This document shows, piece after piece, positions 11,080 through 21,993 of a DNA stretch of 64,000 nucleotides. The stretch is from NCBI RefSeq assembly GCF_020509005.1, contig NC_063015.1, positions 5,132,501-5,196,500 on the forward strand, read 5' to 3'. The DNA comes from Fulvia fulva (lineage: Eukaryota; Ascomycota; Dothideomycetes; Mycosphaerellales; Mycosphaerellaceae). Positions within the stretch are counted from its first letter, which is position 1. Every line of letters starts with the position of its first letter. Made by a program: the position numbers and the translations under genes. The notes under the pieces are model-generated. The model saw nothing but the letters and a program-made list of their open reading frames with translations, made no database searches and was not told the origin of the DNA.

Positions 11080-11985
11080 GGTAGCAGTGCAGTGGCTTGG
11101 CGTATTTGGGGCGGCGACCAGGGCGTTGATCGGGGGGATATCGGTGCCGAAGACATCCTTCTCTGCATCTTGTTGTTGCTTGGTGACTTGATCAGCACCC
11201 CGGACCACTAATCGTCGACCTGACGTCTACTGTGCTTCCCCGCACCCTGGACCGATGAGCTCCGGGTGTCCGGTACGCCCTGTGATCTTGTGGTGAACGG
11301 AGTCGCACGCGATGAGAGTCCAATACAGGAAGGTCCACTTTGGCTTGAGATTGGGTAGTTGCTGTCTGGAGTGCGAGTCTTGGTGCTCAGGCTTTCAAGT
11401 ACCCTTCAGCCAGCCAGCAAGAATCAGTGCAGCAACTGTGGAGTCTGGCCACCAGCATCTTCAGCTCGGAGCATGGGGTTCTAATTCTGTTGCATAGGGA
11501 ACGTCATCATCGGTAACAGCTGTACGCATCGTTGGCCTGGCGAATGCTTCGTCTTCGAAGAGGTGCCTGCAAACAGCGGCGTTTGTTCAGGCGTAACCAT
11601 GGCAAAATGGTCCCATGCTAAGGCATGGACGGCCGGCTGGTTGCATGATGAGATGCGCAGCGTTCCAAGTCAGAGGTATATGTATGGCATGCAAGCGTGT
11701 CGCCAACTGACACGATGGTCTGGACATGAGTGCAGACATGACAGGACGAGGAGTGAATCTGGGACATCTGCCGGAAGAAGAGTCGCTCTGCGTCGAGTTG
11801 GTGCACGTAGCATTGACAGTCGGTCACGACTTGACCAGTCTGCCACGCTCAAACACTGCTATCGATCCCCAGGCTATGTCTTATGCACAACATGTCCCTG
11901 ACAGGAACTGACTGGCTAGACATCATCGAAAACGTATCATTACCACCTAGCATTGACATCCCATCCCATTCACTTCCTTCCCCCT
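11080..11985. other. Intergenic region, nothing supported
   Basis: About 900 bp upstream of the epoxide hydrolase and downstream of the FAD oxidase. Overlapping open frames at 11563-11901 (plus) and 11618-11852 (minus) have no recognisable motif. Confidence 0.4.
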
Positions 11986-13409
11986 TCACAACCTCGCATT
12001 CAAATCCTGCAAATCCCTCAACTCCCCCCTCGGCCAATCCGGGAACAGCGCCGGGTCAGGCCTCTCCCGATCCCACGCCCACTTCTTCACCAACTCGTCC
12101 TCCAGCGTTCCTTCCAGCATATTGATGACATACTTGCCAATGATCGGGAAGAACTTCCAGCCGTGGAAGTTGCCGCATGTTGCGACGTAGAGGCCTTTCG
12201 AGCCGGAGTGCGGGGAGATGATGAAGTCGCCGGAGGTGGTGAAGGCGTCCCTGAAGGATGACTGGTTAGTATTGGGGGTTGGGAGTAGGAGAGTGGACGA
12301 GGGGAATGGAACTTACCAGCATATCCGATATTTCTCAAATTTCCAGTGGGCACCCTTCTTGCCGTAGAAGACTTGGTTGGCATGGTCGATGTCCTTCCGC
12401 AGCTTCCTTGACACTTTCCATTGAGCGTAGTCGGGCTCTGCTGGAGGTGCGCTGATGACCCTGCCGGGCAGGACTTGGGTGTTGTTCTGGAAAATGGTTT
12501 GGCCCCACCATTTCAGCTCGTGGTCAGGTGTGGGTGGGAGGCTGCCAATGAAGGGACCTGTTGGAAGTGTTAGTCGTCGTTTCGCGTGCGACTGCTGATT
12601 TTCTCACCTGTCTGTGGTGTGTAGCCCTGCACACCGACTGGCATCTTCGCAAAGCTGTCATAATCCCTGTCCGAAAGCTTCGTCATGCCAGTCGTGATAC
12701 CACCAGCCACGATCCTGCCTTCAGCTCGCAGCTCTTTCCTGCCAGTGATGTCGGCACTCCATTCCAGAAGCTTGGGGGTGAACGCTCCGGAAGCCAGGAT
12801 CGTATGCGTTGCCCTCAAGTCCCTTCCATCATGTGTCCTCACACCAAAGCTTCGGCCGTTGTGATCGATGTTGAGGTTCGTGACTTCTGCGGTAACATAC
12901 TTGACGCCTAATCTGATCGCCTCTCTTGTCACAGCAACCAAGCAGTCACCAGCCGCACCCCACCCACTCGTCCTGTTGACCAACACGTCATGCACGTCAG
13001 AGTAGTCTGCCTGATCGAAAAGTCCTCCATATAGCTGCCTCGCCTTCGCAATCGGCACAGCTTCCAGATCCGCCTTTCGTCCTAGCTTCTTGTAGTTCTC
13101 CAGTACCTTGCCAGCATAGTCATCACGACACATCCAGTATATGCCAGTTTCGTGGAAGAAAGGTTTCCAAAGCGGGTCTGTTCTGAAAACATCTTGCGCC
13201 TCGAGACCCATGCGGCAGTAGACAATATCATCGTAGTCGGCGCGAACGACCTTGTTCCAGTCCCAGGAAGCTGCTACTCGACTGTCTGCGTCGAAAGCGT
13301 CGCGATCCACCAGCGTGATCGAAGCGTTGGGATACTTCTTGATGAGTTCAAATGCTGTCGAGACTCCAAAAACGCCGGCTCCAACGATAATGTAAGACTG
13401 GTCTGCCAT
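11986..13409 (-). CDS. FAD amine oxidase, sarcosine/fructosyl-amine oxidase type
   Basis: Three exons: 13409-12608, 12557-12317 and 12250-11986, with introns of 50 and 66 nt. The total is 1308 nt, giving 435 aa, the family's usual length. The N-terminal Rossmann motif is IIVGAGVFG (residues 7-15), then an Asp/Arg-containing strand end (LVDRDAF). The Cys for covalent flavin attachment is C347 in RICWDAFTTSGDFIISPH, and the C-terminal signature is FHGWKFFPIIGKYV. Enzymes of this DAO-fold group (MSOX, PIPOX, Amadoriase, saccharopine oxidase) oxidise secondary amines, releasing an aldehyde or glucosone and H2O2. I cannot choose among the substrates. It ends close upstream of the epoxide hydrolase and lies just downstream of the amidoligase on the same strand. 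Confidence 0.9.
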
Positions 13410-13909
13410 GATGGATGGACGAGTGTCAGTCCTTACACCAGAGCAACTCTCCTTCTTGCGACGATGGCTCCTCCAGTACTGATATGTAAAGTCTGATCCG
13501 GGAAATGTTAACGCGGGGTCGATGTTTGGTGGAGGAAGCGACCAAATCAGGCAAATTGGTCCATCATCACGCACGCGACACGCGCCCAGTACCGTTCCTT
13601 ACCGGTTGGCATTGCTCAGTGCGGCTGCGGGAGCCGTTCGTGTCGCATGCACTCCCGATAAGTTGGACGCATTCGAAGATGGCCAGAGATTGAGCCACGG
13701 AACAACAGATGTGGTATCGTGCATGTTGACGGAAAGAAGATGAACAAACCAGTAGTTACGAGATGTGCTTTTGGCACCATATTAGGCAGGCACAGCCGGG
13801 AGAATGAAGTGAGATGTAGAACGGAAGAGGTTGTTCAACAGTGCAGATGAGCAACAAGAGTAAACTGAAACAATGCGCGCCAGGGAATGTGACACCTCGC
13901 AGACTTACT
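13410..13909. promoter_or_regulatory. Upstream region of the FAD oxidase
   Basis: 500 bp between the stop of the amidoligase and the ATG of the FAD oxidase, both on the minus strand. It presumably holds the amidoligase terminator and the oxidase promoter. No gene seen. Confidence 0.35.
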
Positions 13910-15379
13910 TCACAGCCAGTCTGCCAGATGGTGTTGAACAGCACGTTCAGCCCCCGACTCTTGATCAGCATAGATCGATGAAAGCTTCTCGAAGACGAGA
14001 GCGCGAGCGTACCCTTCAAAGCCGATGGTGGCGTTACTTTGCTCGTCGGGTAGATGCTCTGTTCGCTGCGCTCGCTGGTAAGCCTTCTCCAGGAGTTGTC
14101 GAATGTGCTCAGATTCGTGGCAGTGCACCACGCCAGCGCTGGGGATCAGCCCCAGAAAGCTTACACCAGTGCCCACGCCTGGAGCACTTTTCCGCGCGAT
14201 GATATCGTCGACTGTCTCCGGAGCAATGTTTTGCTCTTGTTCGTGGTCATTCTGGGCAATGAGATCGTTGAAGGATGCATCCAGCTGATATGTGGATCTC
14301 GATGGTATGATACCCAGCAGAGCTTCACCACCATCGCGATTGTAGTGCATGAGCACGTCAGTGTGAACGTCAAGAGCGATGAGGAAATCGATTAGCTTGA
14401 AGTCCAGATCAGTGGCCCGACATGACAAGTGCACGAACTGGACATCCGGGGTTTGACTGCAGTACTGAACGAAGCGACACACGAAGGACACCCAGGCAAA
14501 GATCTCGACCCGATCCAGAGTACCAGCATGCTGACGGAACTCGACGGTGTTCTTGATACCTTCTCCCAGGTTGTCGAAGTTGTATGCCGAAAAGTGGCCT
14601 GTGACAGTCCTCCTCTTCAAGCTCACCATGAACATGGTTTTGAGCGCTTCAAGAGACCCCACGCGCTCAATCCGCTCGAGCCATTCGAAAAGATTGGCAC
14701 CCGGGGTGTCGCATGTCGCGTGTCGATGAATAGCTGAGGGTGGCATGTAGAGCGGCAGCAGGTCATTGGTGAACCGCTTTGCGGAAACAGGAGCAATCAC
14801 ACGACTTGCCATGTGCATCGCATCGATGTTCCGCTCGTGCGCCGTCCCCAACTGAAAGATCCTTTTGCAGAGCTGCAGCGGCAGCTCGGCACCATCTCGG
14901 CGGCCAATGTGGACATGATGACCTGTAGTCGAGTTAGTGAAAATCTCGCAGCCGTATTCGACCTTCATCTTGTTCAGCACGTTCAGGATGCTAGCCAGCT
15001 CCCGGTGGGAGTCACCGTCATTGAAAGCAAACACACGACTGGACAACTCCACGGTCTCCTCCAAATAGCCTGGTGGCAAGTGTGCACGCTCGCCTCTCGA
15101 CAGTTCGCAAATGTCCCTGCTCACAGTCCATTTCCGGTATCGCTTGCCTGATGGCTGCGACAAAGCCGTGCGATAATCTTCCTCGTCGTAATCATCATCG
15201 CTGAGCATCGCACCGATACCAGCACGCTCCATGCAAGACATGATGGCCGGTATGGCGGATACGAATGGGTCACCGAGTCGCTCGTCCCGGTCCGGAGCGC
15301 AGGTTTCAAAGGCGAGCTCGTGATACACGACGATGAACTCGAGTTCAACGCCAAAGGTGAGATCAACATCGCTGGACAT
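13910..15379 (-). CDS. Putative amidoligase (Amidoligase_2, COOH-NH2 ligase fold)
   Basis: Single exon, 489 aa, ATG at 15379. Three motifs of the fungal/bacterial Amidoligase_2 family are clear: GVELEF at residues 10-15, TTGHHVHIG at 151-159 and TVEFRQHAGTLD at 278-289. These match the glutamine-synthetase/glutamate-cysteine-ligase-like fold, in which Glu and His residues bind metal-ATP. The family is predicted to form amide bonds between an amine and a carboxylate. Fungal members are common but mostly uncharacterised, so the substrate is unknown. No signal peptide or membrane segment. It is divergent to a laccase and followed on the same strand by a flavin amine oxidase. Function is inferred from family only. 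Confidence 0.8.
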   Translation of the reverse strand: MSSDVDLTFGVELEFIVVYHELAFETCAPDRDERLGDPFVSAIPAIMSCMERAGIGAMLSDDDYDEEDYRTALSQPSGKRYRKWTVSRDICELSRGERAHLPPGYLEETVELSSRVFAFNDGDSHRELASILNVLNKMKVEYGCEIFTNSTTGHHVHIGRRDGAELPLQLCKRIFQLGTAHERNIDAMHMASRVIAPVSAKRFTNDLLPLYMPPSAIHRHATCDTPGANLFEWLERIERVGSLEALKTMFMVSLKRRTVTGHFSAYNFDNLGEGIKNTVEFRQHAGTLDRVEIFAWVSFVCRFVQYCSQTPDVQFVHLSCRATDLDFKLIDFLIALDVHTDVLMHYNRDGGEALLGIIPSRSTYQLDASFNDLIAQNDHEQEQNIAPETVDDIIARKSAPGVGTGVSFLGLIPSAGVVHCHESEHIRQLLEKAYQRAQRTEHLPDEQSNATIGFEGYARALVFEKLSSIYADQESGAERAVQHHLADWL

Positions 15380-16652
15380 TGTAGCGTTTGGCGTGTGTGG
15401 AGTCCGAAAAGGGTCCTGCGATCGGCAGTCCCGCTGCTGATGTGACTCTGAGAATGGTGGAAGAATTTGCAGGTGCTTCTAGTGGTGACGGTAGGTGGGA
15501 AACCAGCGCAGTGGACATATCGAAGCCATTTGTACACCTCGGGCCAGTGTCCATGTTGATGCAAGGAACAGAGAGTCTACTCTCGAAGAAGGCGGCCACT
15601 GACGTCGAGCACAAAGCAAAAGAATTCGACAATGTCCATGCACAAAGCGTGGTCATAATGCCGTGGCAACTTGAACGAGCGAGAAGGGCAGCTGGATGTG
15701 AGCCTGGCTGGACCGTGCCCTTCACAGACTGGTGGCGGCCTGGACGTACGCCGTCCCGAAGTTGTGGGATCTTTTGATGGCGCCCATGGGCATGCCAGGC
15801 CACCACGACTCCAGGTGCACAGGATCGCGCTCGCATACATGGCAAGGGCATGATGCAGCTGCTTCTTGCCCTTGCCAGGCCCGCCCTTCGCGTTTCTGAT
15901 GATGGCCGCCGGGTGTGCCATATCAAAGATGTGCCGCGTGCCGTGCATCTGTGTGACTTGTGCAGCATACATGTATCTTCTGGAGCCACACTGATCTCCA
16001 CCGCGCGGTCGCACCCAGCGTCAGAAAGCCATCGTCAGCTGCTCGAGCTATGGTCCAAGTCTCGTCATTCGTGGTATCGATAGGTCTCAGAGCCTGGCCG
16101 TGGCCATATCCCGCGTGAATTCGTGTTGGCAAGCCATGATGACGCGCGAGCTGGCCGGCCGCTGCGTGGCGATGTTGTTGACATGAAGCAAGTGGAGGGA
16201 AAGCTGACATCAGCAAAGTTCCGCCAAACATTGAAGCCACCACTCAAAACATCCCGTCTTGCCGACCGCGACACGCACAGCCTTGCCAAGGACACCGAGC
16301 AGTCGGTCCGCGTACACTTCCAGGCCTCTATACCACATGCATGCGGGACAATGGTAGAAGCCACCATATATCTTGGCGTGCCAGGATTTGGCCACCTCGG
16401 CCCCGTTCGCATCGGGAAACAAAGAACAGCGTCTCTCCGAACGTCCCGCTCTCGATTCGCAAGGACGTCTCGCTCGGTCGCCATGTTGACTGGCGAGCCA
16501 ATGGCTGAAGAGCAAGTCGCCTCCATTTCATTGTATGCCGTATTGCTCGTCCTTCATTGTCGCCACATCCCCGCTATCTAGTATGGCGGTGACACAAACT
16601 GCCTCATTCTCACTCACGCTGCAGCCTCGCCCCAGCAAATCAAGTAGCCACC
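15380..16652. promoter_or_regulatory. Divergent region, amidoligase / laccase
   Basis: 1.27 kb between two divergent genes. Open frames exist on both strands (15363-16001, 15577-16014, 16065-16526) but are rich in Arg, Ser and Cys with no motif, so I treat them as shadows. The laccase ATG has a strong context (GCCACCATGA). No repeats or RNA genes seen. Confidence 0.45.
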
Positions 16653-18724
16653 ATGAAGTTCGCCACTCCGACGACCTGCCTAGCGCTTCTCGCGCCTCTC
16701 AGCCGGACGACTACTGCATGGAGCTTTTCCAAGTCACCCGGCGGCCCAACATACGGTGAATCAGGTCTAGCACCCGTCATCCAGGAACTCGGCAAAGTCT
16801 CCAAGAGGCAGAGTGACGGTAGCACAGTCACTCCATACCAACAGAACGGCTGGTCAAAATGGGGTACCCTAGGCTATGGAGCACTCTACAGCTGGATGGG
16901 CGGAAAGACGCCGTGGGGTGGCATCGACACCGTCAACTTCAATCCCTTCACAGCTTCCAAGCAAATCACTGGCACCCAGACTCGGACATATGTGCTGGCC
17001 GTCGGAGAGTGCGATGTCAGGCCGGACGGTGTCATCAAACGACACGCGCTTTGTGTCAACGGACAATTCCCAGGACCTCTGATCGAAGCCAACTATGGTG
17101 ACACACTCGTAATCACCGTCAAGAACAACCTCAAGAACGAAGGCACGGCCATGCACTGGCACGGTTTCTTGCAGACCAGCAATTGCCTCAACGACGGCGT
17201 ACCAGGCATTCAACAGTGTCCCATCGCTCCAGGTCAATCATACACATACACCATGAAGGCAGAGCTGTACGGTTCGGCGTGGTACCACAGTCATTACTCT
17301 GGACAATATGCAGGAGGCGTCGTCGGACCCATCGTCATCTACGGCCCTGACAACTTGAGGCACGACTTCGATATTGGACCAATCATGCTCCACGAGTGGT
17401 ACCGAGACGACTACATGACGACCATCAGAGGCTTGTTCCGCCCTCTAGCACAAGGTGGTCCGGTTCACCCAGAAGCCAACAGCAATCTCATCAACGGGAA
17501 GATGCGCTTCGACTGCAGCAAGACGAGCCTGGATTGCGCAGTAGCCTCGTATGCCAAGTTCAGCTTCACCTCTGGCAAGATCCACAAGATGCGCCTAATG
17601 AACGTCGGTGCGGGTGTCGTCCAAAAGTTTGCAATCGACGGCCACATCATGACAGTCATCGCCAACGACTACATGCCCATCGTCCCCTACAACACCAGCA
17701 TGATCTCTCTAGGTGTCGGTCAGCGCGCCGATGTCCTCGTCTACGGATCCGGCAAGCCAGGGGAGAAGTACTGGATTCGCACCAATCTGATCCAGTGCTC
17801 CTTCAACGACGGCCTCCAGACCGAAGCTCGCGCCGTCGTCTACTACGAAAATGCCGACACCAACACCCTCCCCTCCGAGCCCTTCAACTGGGGTCCCACC
17901 AACAGCAGCGCGCCTCAACTCTGCGGTAACGATCCTCTAATCAACACGGTGCCCAGTTTCCGCATTCGTGCTGCGGAGCCAGATGTCACGCAGCGATTCG
18001 ACATTCGTGCGGGAAGCAACGGTACCAACATCGTCTACACTTTCGGCAACAGGACGTTCAGAGCAAACTTCAACGCACCGCTGTACTGGAAAGTTTTGAA
18101 CAATACTATTCATGAAGTTCCAAAAGAGCGGAATCTCTGGAGTGTGGGTAATGCCAACACGGTGAGGGTTGTGATTTATAATTATAACGATCAGGGACAT
18201 CCGATTCATTATCATGGTAAGATGGACATCACTTCGCGAGATGACGGCCAAATTGACCATGATACACAGGTCACAATATGCAAATCCTCGCCGTCGGCAT
18301 GAGGGAATGGGACGGCACCGTCGTTCGTGCCGCAAACCCGCAGCGAAGAGATGTTCAAATGATGCCGCCTGCCACCAAGGATGGTATACCCAGCTTCCTC
18401 GTCGTGCAATGGACTGTTGATAATCCAGGTGGTAAGTCTCCTCATCTCTCACCTCTCACCTCTCACCTCTCACCTCTCACCTCTCACCTCTCACCTCCTA
18501 TGCCTGTCGCTCGCGCGCTAACGCTCGTCATAGTCTGGCCCCTTCACTGCCATTTCGCCTGGCATTCTTCCATGGGCCTCGTCATCAACGTGATGGAAAA
18601 GACGGACGATGCGAGACAGAGACTTGTGGGTGCGGGACGGCAGATCCGACAGACGTGTGATGGGTGGAATGATTGGATCAAGAAGACTGGCCCATTGCTG
18701 ACGGGCATTGATAGTGGGTTGTAG
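16653..18724 (+). CDS. Secreted laccase-like multicopper oxidase
   Basis: Three exons: 16653-18216, 18270-18431 and 18534-18724, with introns of 53 and 102 nt. The product is 638 aa. A signal peptide covers about residues 1-23, and a Lys-Arg at 51-52 followed by Gln suggests Kex2 removal of a propeptide. All four copper signatures are present: HWHG (168-171), WYHSHYSGQY (210-219), HPIHYHGHN (about 516-524, joined across intron 1) and HCHFAWHSSMGL (about 580-591, after intron 2). The residue ten after the type-1 Cys is Leu, which in the family goes with a low-to-middle redox potential. It oxidises phenols or similar compounds using O2, outside the cell. A role in melanin/pigment chemistry or phenolic detoxification is possible. 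Several NxS/T sites. Confidence 0.93.
18445..18497 (+). repeat. TCTCACC microsatellite in laccase intron 2
   Basis: About seven tandem copies of the 7-mer TCTCACC fill the middle of the second intron (18432-18533). They account for this intron being about twice the length of the others in the window. The splice ends (GTAAGT, CATAG) are unaffected. Confidence 0.85.
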
Positions 18725-19860
18725 ATGTTAAGGGAGATGGGAGAGGAATTGGGCAGGGTAGCAAAGACGATGATTGTAAACAAACAAAGGCGAAGACGGT
18801 GGATACCGTCAAGACTGACATATCGTATACTGTAGAAGTACCTAATAGTACAAATGTGTTTTCTGTATCACGATGCAGATCGTTCCTTCGTATCAAAAAC
18901 GTGCAGCAGCACTGCTCACAAGCTTGCAAGCCTTGCGCGTAGCGTCAACAGTGAGTAGATCTGCGTCGAGTCAACCCTCCGATCAAGAAGATTGCGAATA
19001 CTGCGCAGAGAGTCATGTACATGCATACCGAAATGCTCCTTTCAACGGTTGCCAGGATGGTGGTGAACCTTGGCAGCACGCCGTACATCGTGATCGGGAT
19101 AGCTGACTCGCTGTGGAATATGCTCAGTTGCTTCGGATCGCTGTTAAGAGGGGGAGCAATAAGGTATCAAAGGCAGTACTGGTAGGTGAGTATGAACATC
19201 CGAGACTCGTACTCTTGCTCGACAATACTCCTACTCCGATGCTATACAAGAAAACTCTGTAATCTCATTATCTGCCGTAGTTATGTCCATGACCATTTCT
19301 AATGAGCGCATACTTTCTGCTCATCTTCTCACTCGGTCTCTCGAATGGGGGGTATCTGCATGTGAATAACGCCAGGAAAATGCTGTAGATGCTGTGGTTC
19401 TCTCTTCCTCTTCTCTTGCCTCTTGGTCGTGGGTCAAGGTTCGAGGGCAATCTGTGAGCCTCTTCGTTCCTCGTAGACCAGCGTGCGAAGCTTGGCTGAC
19501 CTTCTAGGTCTACTCCAACAACTCCAAGTTTCTGTTCTGCCGTCCGGAGTTGCTGGATCTCGTGCTTGGTAGACATAAGCCTCTGCTGCGAGCATCCTCG
19601 CGGCTCCTCCGCAAGGCTCGGCATGATCTTCGCCCTTGCGGTGTAGAACGGTCATTGTAGTCAAATCAATGCTGTGCTCTTTTCTCTTTCCCTCTCCTCT
19701 CTTTCCCCATCAGACCATCTCTCTGGCCTGTCTCATCTCATATATGCGCTCCTCACTGATAAGTCTGCCAAGTCGCTGCCGCATTACCACCCGCCGAACT
19801 CTCATTCGCCTTCTGATAATAACTCGGCACAGAACTAATCATCGAGTCGCGCTCTGATTG
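18725..19860. other. Intergenic region with one weak open frame
   Basis: Convergent 3' ends of the laccase (plus) and the PRXL2-like gene (minus). The only frame of note is 19268-19624 on the minus strand (118 aa, ATG), rich in Arg, Glu and Pro and without any domain; confidence in it is about 0.2. A pyrimidine-rich tract lies at 19675-19715. Confidence 0.4.
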
Positions 19861-20826
19861 TCAATCGTCCAACTCCAACAACTTCCTAATCACGCGGACC
19901 TCGGCATGATTCCGCATATTTTTCATCCGATGACACCACACCACTTGGCCCTCCTCGAACAAAAACTCTCCTCCAATCTGCAAAGGGTGTCCACCCTTCA
20001 GGACATCGCGTTTTCGAATGCCTTCGGGATCTTTGAGACTGGCGTTGACCGTCTTGAATTGGCCTGCGGCCCAGGCGGGGACGGAGATGTCTTTCATGTA
20101 TTCGGGACGGTCGCCGCCGAGATTCATGGTGACTTTCATGCCGAGTTTCTTGAAGAGTGAGCGGTCCGGGTCGGCGAACATGGGGAAAGGGCAGTTTGTG
20201 AAGGTTTTGTAGTGGGGGATCAGGTTTGGTTCGCCGCAGCCGATTACAATGATCGAGGTGGGAACCGGGATGGTGAAGTATTCCTGCATGCTGATGTTCT
20301 CGGTCAGGGCTTTGAGGTAGGCTTGACAGGCGCCGCAGTAGAAGTGGCGGACGAAGATGATGAGCTGACGTTGGTGGGTGGCGAAGGCGGGTTCGTAGAG
20401 GGAGCCGAAGGAGCGGGGTTTGCCTTCTGCGTCGTAGATTTGGATATTGTTTACTGCTGCGAGGGTTGCTCGATCGGGACATTCGTCGGATTGGAAGGCG
20501 TCGATTCCGTCGTCCGAGTGGAAGCGTGAGAACCATTCGTCTGCAGAGACGGTCTCCACTGGACTTTGAATACTATCCTCGTCATTGTATCGCCGGTTGT
20601 CCTCCGACGAGATGGACGTCTGCGTCGTCTCCATCGTGTCGGCGTGCGAAAAGACCGAGTCGGAAGGAGGAGCTCGCGACGAGGATCGTGGCAGAGCAAA
20701 AGGCATACTGTTCAGTGCTGGAGTGATAGGCGACGCTGCTGCGGAGTTGTGTAGCGATCGGGGGGGTTCATATGGAGACTCGAATCGAGACGCGCCTATA
20801 GGCGAGACAGACCTCCGATTCGCCAT
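19861..20826 (-). CDS. PRXL2-like peroxiredoxin-fold protein (AhpC/TSA_2)
   Basis: Single exon, 321 aa, ATG at 20826. A disordered Ser/Pro-rich N-terminus (about 1-90) is followed by a thioredoxin-fold AhpC/TSA_2 domain: LIIFVRHFYCGACQAYL carries the CxxC pair C164/C167, then SIIVIGCGEPNLIPHYK, a FADP motif, and the end FLFEEGQVVWCHRMKNMRNHAEV. This group (PRXL2/FAM213, fungal AhpC-TSA_2) is thought to act in redox control, but most fungal members have no assigned substrate. No targeting signal is seen. A TATGCAC heptamer repeat lies about 50 bp upstream of the ATG. Confidence 0.88.
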   Translation of the reverse strand: MANRRSVSPIGASRFESPYEPPRSLHNSAAASPITPALNSMPFALPRSSSRAPPSDSVFSHADTMETTQTSISSEDNRRYNDEDSIQSPVETVSADEWFSRFHSDDGIDAFQSDECPDRATLAAVNNIQIYDAEGKPRSFGSLYEPAFATHQRQLIIFVRHFYCGACQAYLKALTENISMQEYFTIPVPTSIIVIGCGEPNLIPHYKTFTNCPFPMFADPDRSLFKKLGMKVTMNLGGDRPEYMKDISVPAWAAGQFKTVNASLKDPEGIRKRDVLKGGHPLQIGGEFLFEEGQVVWCHRMKNMRNHAEVRVIRKLLELDD

Positions 20827-20878
20827 GGTGTGCGGTTGCTCAGTGCAGCGGCGTTCCTTCCAGAAGAGGGTGTGATGG

Positions 20879-20920
20879 TATGCACTATGCACTATGCACT
20901 ATGCACTATGCACTATGCAG
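20879..20920. repeat. Heptamer tandem repeat upstream of the PRXL2-like gene
   Basis: Five perfect copies of the 7-mer TATGCAC plus a partial sixth, about 53 bp upstream of the ATG at 20826, so probably within the 5' leader or core promoter. Confidence 0.85.
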
Positions 20921-21993
20921 CTCCTGCTCCAAGAGGATGTGCCGAAGACAGCTCGTGCGACGCGAGAGAATTGGAAGCAGCAGGACAACAAACAGGAAGC
21001 AGAGAGCAGAGCAGAAGGAGAGGAGAAGATGGGCATTATCATCATCATCCACCACCCGAATCCGTTCTTTTTGGCGCTACGCAACACGACAGGCACAGTG
21101 CACTTGACTTTGGCAACCGTCATGCGGTGCGACAGCGAAGAAAAGCGTCTTTCCGAATTGTCGACGTCGAAAAGCTTGGATGCACGCGGAGGCGCACCTT
21201 TAATCCATACCGTGGACATGTAGAACTAGCGAAACAGCCGATGAACAACTCTTGACGCCACATGTTCCCACTCGTCTGCTTCCAGTTCGCAGCTTCCATC
21301 TCTTGTCGCCCACCACCTTCACATGTCGTCAATATGCAGCATCCCCGTCCATATATCGGATGCAGTCCGTATGCAGTACATGTGTCATAGTATGTCGACG
21401 ACGATGCTTCGTCTAGCGAGGATAGTCAAAGGAAGATCGGCGTGCCGCTTCCGCGTGCTCGAGATTGTGCGTCGGCTCCTCCCTTCCCGCTTCCGCAGGT
21501 CCGTTGCTTCCACCATCCAAGCATTGGGAAATCTGTGCCCATCACCAACATGAAACAACGTCAACACCCATCGCGTCAAGAACATGAACTTCCGCCGCCG
21601 TACACTCCGACTGGACGCAAGAGAATAAGAAAGGAAACGAGTCTGCCGAAGACAAACGCGAGGTGGGCTTCCACACGTCACAAATCGACCCTCCACGTTG
21701 ACAGGGACAGGCATCAAGACATCGGTGCATCTTGAGTCGATCTGTGGGGCATCTCATCTTGAGGGACGTTCTTGATATCACAGATACCATGCTTGCTTGG
21801 GCTGCAACTTGCAGCTCATCTTCATGCTGTTCATACTTCATATGGGCACATGGACCATCTGGTCTGTACTGAAGATGCCTCATGCCATTCGTATGCATTC
21901 TCTGCCGTGGCAGCAGAACTATCATGCCCACCTGAACGCCTTTCGCTATGCCGCAAGCAATCTCATCTCATCATCGTCCCTTCCGTCAGGCGT
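20921..21993. other. Intergenic region, nothing supported
   Basis: Just over 1 kb between the PRXL2-like gene and CSN1. Open frames on both strands (e.g. 21385-21717 minus, 21442-21735 plus) lack motifs and overlap each other. Confidence 0.4.

Noticed and set aside
10315..11211. 298-aa plus-strand open frame
   Set aside because: Antisense shadow of the epoxide hydrolase, which has full catalytic motifs and a supported intron.
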